Shown here: one piece after another, positions 1 to 6,466 of the stretch
Layout: each line of letters opens with the position of its first letter
Position numbering within the stretch: the first letter of the stretch is position 1
From: Burkholderiales bacterium
GTDB lineage: Bacteria; Pseudomonadota; Gammaproteobacteria; Burkholderiales; Usitatibacteraceae
Reading direction: 5' to 3'
Length of the DNA: 7,550 nt
Assembly (NCBI GenBank): GCA_014378085.1
Contig: JACMOJ010000520.1
Span: forward strand, 1 to 7,550
Notes under the pieces: generated by a model
Told to the model about the DNA's origin: nothing
Database searches by the model: none
What the model saw: the letters and a program-made list of their open reading frames with translations, nothing else
Translations under genes and position numbers: made by a program

Positions 1-1218
1 CATGTCACAGTCGGCGGGTTGACGCCTGCTGACAGCCCGATGTTGCGACGTCCCGATTTACTGCGCAGCCTCATCAGCTATTGGCAGAATCATCCGGCGC
101 TGTCGTACCTGTTTTCCGGTACCTTCATCGGGCCGACTTCGCAGAGTCCACGCCTGGATGAGGCGCGTCACGGTTCGCTTTACGAACTCGAAATCGCGTT
201 TGAGCAAATGGACGCGGAAGAAAAGAAAGCTAACAAGAAAGAATCCGACAAACCCTGGCTGGTGGACAGGCTACTGCGACATTTCCTCGTCGATCTTACC
301 GGCAACACTCATCGCGCCGAGTTTTCAATCGACAAACTCTATTCACCTGATGGCCCGACTGGACGCCTCGGTTTGCTTGAGTTCCGCGCCTTTGAAATGC
401 CGCCACATCCGCAGATGAGCCTCTTGCAGATGCTCTTGTTGCGCGCGCTGATTGCCAGATTCTGGAAGACACCCTATCGCGGCAAACTGATTCGTTGGGG
501 GACAGAGCTGCACGACCGCTTTATGCTCCCCTACTTTGTTGCACAGGACATGAAAGGGGTCGTCGACGATCTCGCTGCCGCCGGTTATCCGATGCAATTC
601 GCCTGGTTCGCACCGTTTTTAGAATTCCGCTTTCCGCGCTATGGCACTGTCGCCTATCAGGGTATCGAGTTGGAGCTGCGACAGGCGATTGAGCCTTGGC
701 ATGTGTTGGGTGAAGAGATGGCGGGCATCAGTACGGCGCGCTACGTCGATTCCCCGCTCGAGCGCATGCAGGTGCGCGTCACAGGAATGACCCAACAGCG
801 CCACGCAATCACCTGCAACGGGCGCATTGTGCCAATGACACCAACAGGCGCACCAGGTGAATTCGTCGCCGGTGTCCGCTATCGCGCGTGGGCACCGCCG
901 TCCGCGATGCACCCGACCATAGGCGTCCATGCACCGCTGGTGATGGATATTGTCGATACGTGGGCCGGTCGATCTGTCGGCGGGTGCACCTACCACGTTA
1001 CCCACCCCGGCGGACGTAGCTACGACGATTTCCCGGTCAACGCCTTTTCAGCGGAAGCTCGCCGCGTCGCGCGCTTTCAGAAAATCGGGCATACCCCGGG
1101 CCCGATGGATCTCAAGCAGGAGGGTCGCAATCCAGCGCACCCGTTCACGCTCGATCTTCGCAGGCAACCTGATTTCGATGGCGCGCAGATGATGGCGATT
1201 CGTGCGGGTGACCAGTAA
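1..1218 (+). CDS. DUF2126 / transglutaminase-like family protein, C-terminal part (5' end outside window)
   Basis: The frame is open from the first base; the residues before the first possible internal start (TTG at 19) read HVTVGG and continue the family pattern, so the gene begins upstream. The visible 405 codons match, from memory, the C-terminal half of the large bacterial proteins (about 1,100 residues) that join a transglutaminase-like domain to DUF2126, described as a putative amidoligase. Recognisable blocks are [15 protein letters not shown] [49 protein letters not shown] and, near the end, [16 protein letters not shown] and GHTPGPM, with a terminal FTLDLRR. No signal peptide or membrane segment is seen in this part. 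Family members often sit with ATP-grasp and alpha-E proteins, which suggests a role in forming or cutting peptide-like bonds, but the substrate is unknown. The catalytic transglutaminase part, if present, lies outside the window. TAA stop at 1216-1218. Family assignment is fairly sure; biochemical role is not. Confidence 0.85.
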   Translation, partial: HVTVGGLTPADSPMLRRPDLLRSLISYWQNHPALSYLFSGTFIGPTSQSPRLDEARHGSLYELEIAFEQMDAEEKKANKKESDKPWLVDRLLRHFLVDLTGNTHRAEFSIDKLYSPDGPTGRLGLLEFRAFEMPPHPQMSLLQMLLLRALIARFWKTPYRGKLIRWGTELHDRFMLPYFVAQDMKGVVDDLAAAGYPMQFAWFAPFLEFRFPRYGTVAYQGIELELRQAIEPWHVLGEEMAGISTARYVDSPLERMQVRVTGMTQQRHAITCNGRIVPMTPTGAPGEFVAGVRYRAWAPPSAMHPTIGVHAPLVMDIVDTWAGRSVGGCTYHVTHPGGRSYDDFPVNAFSAEARRVARFQKIGHTPGPMDLKQEGRNPAHPFTLDLRRQPDFDGAQMMAIRAGDQ

Positions 1219-1448
1219 TGTGGTGTGCAAGCGTTAATTGGTAACGAATCTCCATCATCTGTGCGCCTTTCAGCCCGAAAAGGTCTGGTAAGGCGCGCCA
1301 GTAGTGGACATTAAATGTGGTACTGGCGGGCTCAGGATTTTAGTGCAACGTTGTTAACCATCTCTTTCCAGACCTCGTTGGGCGAATTCCGGTTGGCGAA
1401 GCGTATCCTTAGTGCGAGACCTTGCCCTTTTTGCCCCTGGATTGTTTG
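1219..1448. other. Intergenic region between the DUF2126 gene and the hybrid kinase
   Basis: About 230 bases without a convincing gene. It contains the inverted repeat described separately and several short palindromes (an AscI-like GGCGCGCC at 1292-1299, AACGTT and GTTAAC near 1348-1357). I found no -35/-10 pair with good spacing. The best pair, TTGGGC at 1378 and TATCCT at 1404, has a 20-base spacer and is not called. A minus-strand open stretch of about 45 codons ends near 1341; it has no support as a gene. Confidence 0.6.
1296..1328. repeat. Perfect 8-bp inverted repeat with inner palindrome; possible terminator or operator
   Basis: CGCCAGTA at 1296-1303 is the exact reverse complement of TACTGGCG at 1321-1328. 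The 17-base interval contains a second near-perfect palindrome, ACATT-A-AATGT (1308-1318), so a two-tier hairpin can form. It lies 78 bases after the DUF2126 stop and about 120 bases before the kinase start. Only a short run of four T follows, ten bases after the right arm, so it is not a classical intrinsic terminator. It could be a factor-assisted terminator, a regulator-binding site or a relic of an insertion-element end. The repeat is seen directly; its function is not known. Confidence 0.5.
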
Positions 1449-3257
1449 ATGCACGTCGCTGACGCAAAGCCGAAAATTCTAGTCGTCGATAGCGACGAAA
1501 TTGTTGCGCGTGATGTTCAAGCGCAATTAATGAGCAAGGGGTACGAAGTCGCAGGCAGCGCCACGCGGGGCGAGCAAGCCATCATCCTCGCCGGGGAACT
1601 GCGGCCTGACATGGTGTTGATGGATGCGCAGCTAAGCGGTGCGGTAGACGGCATTGCTGCTGCCCAAGCTATACGCACGCAATTTTCCCTGCCAGTCGTG
1701 TTCCTGATGTCGAATGCTGATGAAGAGACCCTCTCTCGGACCAGACTTGCCGAGCCCTACGGCTATATCCGCAAGCCAATCTCTGCAAGCGTGCTGGGGA
1801 CGGTGGTCGAGTTGGCTCTCAATAGACATAAAGCCGAGGCAAAACTGTGGCAGTCGGAAGAACGTTTGCGAATGGTATTGCTTGGATCGAGAGACGGGAT
1901 CTGGGACAGGGATTTAATCAAAAACGAGGTTTACTATTCCCCCCGCTGGTTTGAAATGCTCGGTTATGCCGATGCGGAATTACCATCAACGAATGATTTG
2001 TGGCAGCGTCTGATGCATCCGGACGATCTTGACCGCGTCACACAGTTCGTGGCGCAGGTACACGCAGGCGAAGCATCCAACTACGAGATTGAATTCCGGC
2101 TGCGCCACGGGGCTGGCCACTATGTACCTATTCTCACGCGTGGATTTGTCGTTCGCGATGCGAACGGCAAGGGAATACGTGTCGGCGGGACAAATACTGA
2201 TTTGACCGCGCGCAAACAGGCGGAGGCAATACGGTGGGAAAACGAACAGCGATTCAGGACCATTTTTGAGGCCGAGCCGGAATGCGTGAAGGTACTGGGG
2301 CCCACAGGGGATTTGCTGGAAATGAACGTCGCGGGCCTGACCATGCTGGAAGCCGGGTCGGTGGAGGAGGCACGGTCGCACGGGCTCATTAATTTTATTT
2401 TGCCTGAATATCGCGCCGACTTTCGCGCGCTGCATCAACGCGTCATGGGTGGCGAGCCCGGCTTGCTTGAGTTCAGGATTACTGGGCGCCGCGGTACGCA
2501 GCGGTGGCTGGAAACGCACGCGGCACCGATGCGGGACGCCGAGGGCCGCGTGACGATGTCGTTGGATGTCACCCGCGACATTACCGAGCGCAAGCAGGCG
2601 GCAGAGCAAATGCGCCGCAGCGAAAAAAACCTCGCAATTACACTGCAATCCATTGGCGATGCAGTGATCGCCACCGACGTTGCAGGCCTGATTACACGCA
2701 TGAACGCCACTGCGGAACATTTGACCGGCTGGTCGTTTGCTGATGCCACTGGGAGGCCCTTGCCCGAAGTATTTTGCATTGTCAACGCACATACGCGGGT
2801 GACCTCGATCAAACCGTTATTACGCGTGCTCGAGAGCGGGAAAGTGCTGGGGCCGATTGAGCCCGCGGCGCTGCTCGCCCGTGATGGCAAGGAATATCGG
2901 ATAACAGACAGTGCTGCGCCGATCCGCAACCCGGACGGCCAGACCGTCGGCGTGGTATTGGTCTTCAGTGATGTGACTGAGGAATACCGCATCCGGCAGG
3001 CCCTCGCGCACACGACTGAGATGCTTGAGCGCACCGGTGAAGTAGCAAAGGTCGGCGGGTGGGAGCTGGATGTACGCACCATGAAGCTTTTCTGGTCACT
3101 GGAAACCTTCCGCATTCATGAGATCGACCCCCCGTGGCACCTGAATTCGAGTATGGCCTCAACCTTTTTGTCCCAGCGGCCCGTCCGATCATCCGCGCCG
3201 CGGTACAAGCCGCAATCGATAATGGGACGCCCTACGATCTTGAACTGCAAAAAATGA
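1449..3257 (+). CDS. Hybrid histidine kinase, N-terminal part (REC-PAS-PAS-PAS-partial PAS), ends by frameshift
   Basis: This frame encodes the front of a multi-domain sensor kinase. Numbering from ATG 1449: a receiver domain at about 8-125 (KILVVDSDE strand, phospho-acceptor D59 in VLMDAQ, K109 in YIRKP); PAS at about 131-258, ending LTARKQ; PAS at about 264-383, ending DITERKQ; PAS at about 391-518, ending DVTEEYR; and the first third of a fourth PAS (VGGWELD) up to about 562. After the C-run at 3128-3133 the last roughly 40 residues (from WHLNSS to the TGA at 3255) are basic, show no domain character, and look like out-of-frame sequence. The rest of the PAS continues in the overlapping frame starting at 3134. 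I chose ATG 1449 over the longer TTG 1422 because it is an ATG close to the receiver fold; neither has a strong ribosome binding site. The receiver carries Ser15 where the second acidic residue is usual and Met87 where Thr/Ser is usual. No signal peptide or membrane helix is seen. Confidence 0.8.
   Translation: MHVADAKPKILVVDSDEIVARDVQAQLMSKGYEVAGSATRGEQAIILAGELRPDMVLMDAQLSGAVDGIAAAQAIRTQFSLPVVFLMSNADEETLSRTRLAEPYGYIRKPISASVLGTVVELALNRHKAEAKLWQSEERLRMVLLGSRDGIWDRDLIKNEVYYSPRWFEMLGYADAELPSTNDLWQRLMHPDDLDRVTQFVAQVHAGEASNYEIEFRLRHGAGHYVPILTRGFVVRDANGKGIRVGGTNTDLTARKQAEAIRWENEQRFRTIFEAEPECVKVLGPTGDLLEMNVAGLTMLEAGSVEEARSHGLINFILPEYRADFRALHQRVMGGEPGLLEFRITGRRGTQRWLETHAAPMRDAEGRVTMSLDVTRDITERKQAAEQMRRSEKNLAITLQSIGDAVIATDVAGLITRMNATAEHLTGWSFADATGRPLPEVFCIVNAHTRVTSIKPLLRVLESGKVLGPIEPAALLARDGKEYRITDSAAPIRNPDGQTVGVVLVFSDVTEEYRIRQALAHTTEMLERTGEVAKVGGWELDVRTMKLFWSLETFRIHEIDPPWHLNSSMASTFLSQRPVRSSAPRYKPQSIMGRPTILNCKK
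3128..3133 (+). other. C6 homopolymer at the frame junction; candidate -1 slippery site or indel
   Basis: The upstream frame reads GAC CCC CCG TGG here, while the downstream frame continues GTG GCA CCT from 3134. In the upstream frame the heptamer is C CCC CCG, which fits the X XXY YYZ form of a -1 ribosomal slippery site. A slip, or one added C, gives IHEIDPP followed by VAPEFEYGLN, which completes a normal PAS domain. A single-base indel in the homopolymer (sequencing, assembly or true mutation) is the simplest explanation. I did not find a clear stimulatory hairpin just downstream or a strong internal Shine-Dalgarno upstream. Confidence 0.75.
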
Positions 3258-6200
3258 CAGCAAAGGGTCGGCCCCTTTGGGTGCGTACCCAGTGCTTCCC
3301 CGTCATGGAGGGTGGCAAAGCCGTCAAGCTGCGCGGTGCTTTTCACGACATCACCGAACGCAAACAAACAGAAGCGGCGTTGCAGCAGAGCGACCAGCGC
3401 TTTCGAGATCTGGTCGATTCTACCGATGGCATCGTCTGGGAAGCCGACGCCACTTCGTTCACCTTCAGTTTTGTCAGCAAAAATGCCGAGCGCCTGCTCG
3501 GATACTCACAGTCGGATTGGCTTCAGGCAGGGTTCTGGCTCAGCCATATTTACCCGGAAGATCGCGAAAAGGCTGTCCAGTACTGTGCGGCCTGCGCGGT
3601 CCGGTTCGAAAACCATGAATTCGAATACCGTTTTATCGCCGCAGATGGGCGGGTTGTATGGCTGCGCGACATTGTGAAGGTGGTCGAGGAAAGCGGAAAA
3701 CCTCGCTGGCTGCGGGGGCTGATGCTTGACATTACCGAGCGCAAACTGGCGCAAGTAGCGCGACGCGAAAGTGAGGAGCGATTCCGTGCCGTTTGGGAGT
3801 GTTCCTCTGACGGCATGCGCCTGTGCGATGCAACGGGCAAAATCGTTTTGGTCAATATTGCCTTTGGTTCCATGGTCGGAAAGTCCGTTGAACAATTGGA
3901 AGGGAAATCTCTCGCCGAGGCGTATGCGAGCGAAGAGCGAGAACAGGTCCTTGAACTCTTTGTCAGGAAGGCAGCAACGAGGACCATTGATGAGTATTCT
4001 GAAAAAGAACTCGCTTTATGGGATGGCAGCAAGCGCTGGCTTGGTGTCTCCAATTCATTCCTTAACTCTTTGAGCGGCCCTGCATTTGTGCTGAGCATTT
4101 TCAGAGACATCACCGAAAGGAAGCTCGCCGAACTGACACTGGCGGCCGCTCAGCGTCGCAGCGCCGTCCTCGCGGAGTTGGGCCGCGAACTCGGTGAGGC
4201 CACCACACCCAAAGCGGCCGCGATCCACATTCTGGAGGCGTCTCAGCAATTGCTTCGATGGGACAGCGGCTGGCTCCACCTGTCAGATGAAACGCAGCAG
4301 AATAATGTTGATCTGGTGAACTTTGACCTCATCGACGGCGAAATCCGCGAAATTTTTCCCGATATGTCCGGTGTGCAGGCGCCCACCCGCATGACACGCC
4401 ACGTTAAGGAGGACGGACCTCAACTGTTGTTGCGTGACGCGGAGTCTGACGCACACGCGGGTGTCCCTACTTACGGCAGCGATCGCCGCTCGCTTTCGCT
4501 GATGTTTGTCCCGATCCAGCTCGGCGGCCGCTTTATCGGCACCCTCTCCATTCAGAGCTACCGGCAAAATGCCTATGATTACGATGATCTGGAATTGCTT
4601 CAGTCCCTTGCTACACACTGTGCCGGCGCGCTGGTGCGCCTGCAAAGCAGCGATGCCCAGCGCGCGAGCGAAGAGCGTTACCGCTCGCTGGTCGAGTGGT
4701 CACCTGAAGCGATTGCCGTTCATCGCGCCGGGAAAGTGATCTATGTCAATCCAGTCGCGGTCAGGATGATTGGCGCAACGTCTGCCCAAGATCTGATTGG
4801 CAAACCCATGCTCGAATGGGTCCATCCGGAATTTCACAAAATCGTGCTTGCGCGGATGAAGACCATTGCCGGGGGTGACCAAACGCCGATGATCGGTCTG
4901 AAATATCTCAAGATCGATGGAACGGCAATAGACGTGGAAGTACAGAGCACATCGATTGTCTACGATGGCGCACCAGCCATTCACGTTGCAATACGCGACG
5001 TCACCGATCGCAAGCAAGCCGAAGCCGCGCACGCTGCTCTCGAATCACAAATGCGCGAGTCGCAGAAAATGGAAGCGATCGGCACCCTCGCGGGGGGCGT
5101 CGCGCACGATTTCAACAACATCCTCGCGACCATCATGGGCAATGTCGAGCTGGCGCGCGACGATGCAAGGGCCAATCCTCGGGCATTGGAGAGTCTGGAG
5201 GAGATCCGCAAGGCGGGATCGCGCGCGCGCGATCTGGTGCAACAGATTCTTTCCTTCAGCCGACGCCAGCCGACCGAGCGCAAGTTGATCGCGCTTGGCC
5301 CCGTCGTCGATGAGTCGGCGCGCCTGCTGCGCACCGCCTTGCCGTCGCGTATTGCTCTCGACGTTTACTGTGGGCCCAATGTGCCTGCCGTACTTGCCAA
5401 TGCCAACCAGATCGAGCCGGCATTGATCAATCTCGTTAACAACGCAGTATTCGCGATGCGTGGCGGAAGTGGACGCGTCCTCATCCGGCTGGATACCGTG
5501 ACGCTCGACGCGGCTTTGGCGGATGCGCATCCCGCGCTGCTTGCAATGCACATCATGCGCCCGGGCCGCACGGCGCGGCTTTCAGTCAGCGACGATGGGC
5601 TGGGCATGGATGCGGCCACGCTCGGCAGGATTTTCGAGCCGTTCTTTACCACCAAGGCGGTGGACGAAGGCACCGGGCTAGGCCTGTCGGTGGTGCACGG
5701 CATTGTGCAGGCGCACGAAGGCGCGGTTCAGGTGGAGAGCCAGCCGGGCAAGGGGTCAACTTTTACGCTCTACCTGCCCATCGGCGCCGAAACATATTCC
5801 GCCCCCCTTCCGCCCGACGAAAGCATTGTAAACATCGCCCCGCTACCGACTGCGAGCGGCGGTCAACGGATCCTTTACATCGATGACGATGAGTCGCTGG
5901 TATTCCTGGTCCACCGCCTGCTGGAGCGGCGCGGTTATCGCATCGTCGGCTATACCAATCAGCGTGAAGCAATAGAAGCGCTGCGGGTTGATCCGGCGGC
6001 GTTCGATCTGGTGGTGACGGACTACAACATGCCGGGCATGTCGGGGCTGGATGTGGCGCGTGAAGTACGCGCGATCCGCGCGGACCTGCCGGTGGCGGTG
6101 GCGTCGGGTTTTATCGACGAGACGTTACGCGCGCAGGCCGAAGGTGCCGGGGTGCAGGAATTGATTTTCAAGGCCAACGCGGTGGAGGATCTGTGTGACG

Positions 6201-6262
6201 CGTTTGTGCGACTGGCGCAGACGGTCGGGGACCCCGACGCCAAACGCGGGTTGGGCGGATAA
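3134..6262 (+). CDS. Hybrid histidine kinase, C-terminal part (partial PAS-PAS-PAS-GAF-PAS-HisKA-HATPase-REC)
   Basis: This carries the catalytic part of the split sensor kinase. Counting from the GTG at 3134: the rest of PAS 4 (1-76, ending DITERKQ), PAS 5 (about 85-205, ending DITERKL), PAS 6 (about 213-330, ending DITERKL), GAF (about 343-503), PAS 7 (about 512-628, ending DVTDRKQ), HisKA with H658 in GGVAHDFNN, HATPase_c at about 750-883 (N770 in LVNNA, D820 in SDDGLGM, F-box FEPFFTTK, G2 box GTGLGLS), then a receiver at about 911-1030 (D917/D918, phospho-acceptor D963 in VTDYNMPGMSG, K1013). All kinase boxes are intact, so autophosphorylation at H658 and transfer to D963 are expected. 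The conserved Lys is followed by Ala instead of the usual Pro. No membrane segment: cytoplasmic. The GTG lies inside a PAS fold with no good ribosome binding site, so this is probably not an independent gene but the continuation of the 1449 frame (about 1604 residues in all). TAA stop at 6260-6262. Ligands of the PAS and GAF domains cannot be told. Confidence 0.88.
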   Translation: MAPEFEYGLNLFVPAARPIIRAAVQAAIDNGTPYDLELQKMTAKGRPLWVRTQCFPVMEGGKAVKLRGAFHDITERKQTEAALQQSDQRFRDLVDSTDGIVWEADATSFTFSFVSKNAERLLGYSQSDWLQAGFWLSHIYPEDREKAVQYCAACAVRFENHEFEYRFIAADGRVVWLRDIVKVVEESGKPRWLRGLMLDITERKLAQVARRESEERFRAVWECSSDGMRLCDATGKIVLVNIAFGSMVGKSVEQLEGKSLAEAYASEEREQVLELFVRKAATRTIDEYSEKELALWDGSKRWLGVSNSFLNSLSGPAFVLSIFRDITERKLAELTLAAAQRRSAVLAELGRELGEATTPKAAAIHILEASQQLLRWDSGWLHLSDETQQNNVDLVNFDLIDGEIREIFPDMSGVQAPTRMTRHVKEDGPQLLLRDAESDAHAGVPTYGSDRRSLSLMFVPIQLGGRFIGTLSIQSYRQNAYDYDDLELLQSLATHCAGALVRLQSSDAQRASEERYRSLVEWSPEAIAVHRAGKVIYVNPVAVRMIGATSAQDLIGKPMLEWVHPEFHKIVLARMKTIAGGDQTPMIGLKYLKIDGTAIDVEVQSTSIVYDGAPAIHVAIRDVTDRKQAEAAHAALESQMRESQKMEAIGTLAGGVAHDFNNILATIMGNVELARDDARANPRALESLEEIRKAGSRARDLVQQILSFSRRQPTERKLIALGPVVDESARLLRTALPSRIALDVYCGPNVPAVLANANQIEPALINLVNNAVFAMRGGSGRVLIRLDTVTLDAALADAHPALLAMHIMRPGRTARLSVSDDGLGMDAATLGRIFEPFFTTKAVDEGTGLGLSVVHGIVQAHEGAVQVESQPGKGSTFTLYLPIGAETYSAPLPPDESIVNIAPLPTASGGQRILYIDDDESLVFLVHRLLERRGYRIVGYTNQREAIEALRVDPAAFDLVVTDYNMPGMSGLDVAREVRAIRADLPVAVASGFIDETLRAQAEGAGVQELIFKANAVEDLCDAFVRLAQTVGDPDAKRGLGG

Positions 6263-6466
6263 TGGTTTATCAATGCGTCTCGCTTTTTCGTGAATATTTG
6301 GATGTCCCACCATCAGACTCGACACCACATTAATCTGCGCCGCGCTGGAATGCCGCTGGATGGCGGTTTTACCCACCGGTGAGCTTTCTCGCCTGCAGTC
6401 TGGGACAATTTGCACAACCTATGAAAAACCTGCCTTTACTACCAACATGGCGTGCCTGCCGGTGAA
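6263..6466. other. Intergenic region between hybrid kinase and Cache sensor gene
   Basis: About 200 bases with stops in the frames used by the neighbours. Apart from the weak hairpin at 6353-6370 and an 8-bp palindrome CACCGGTG at 6374-6381, I see nothing I can support. The gap makes tight translational coupling of the two sensor genes unlikely, though one transcript remains possible. Confidence 0.5.
6353..6370 (+). terminator. Weak intrinsic terminator candidate
   Basis: CCGC (6353-6356) pairs with GCGG (6363-6366) around a six-base loop, extendable by a G-T pair, and is followed directly by TTTT (6367-6370). It lies about 90 bases after the kinase stop and about 100 bases before the next start. 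The stem is only 4-5 pairs, so this is a marginal call. Confidence 0.25.

Noticed and set aside
1378..1409. Possible sigma-70 promoter TTGGGC / TATCCT before the kinase
   Set aside because: The spacer is 20 bases and both boxes deviate from consensus.
1330..1475. Minus-strand open stretch ending ...NEVWKEMVNN...ALKS before a stop, followed on that strand by the 1296-1328 hairpin; possibly a transposase tail
   Set aside because: Only about 45-50 codons, it runs into the kinase start region and hits a stop there, there is no recognised family and no second terminal repeat. Chance is as likely.
1986..2792. 268-codon minus-strand open frame
   Set aside because: Antisense to well-formed PAS domains of the kinase; the composition is Cys/His/Arg-rich without domain character.
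3134..3136. GTG as a genuine independent start of a separate kinase gene
   Set aside because: It lies inside the middle of a PAS fold, immediately after the C-run, without a good Shine-Dalgarno sequence; the product would begin with two-thirds of a PAS domain.
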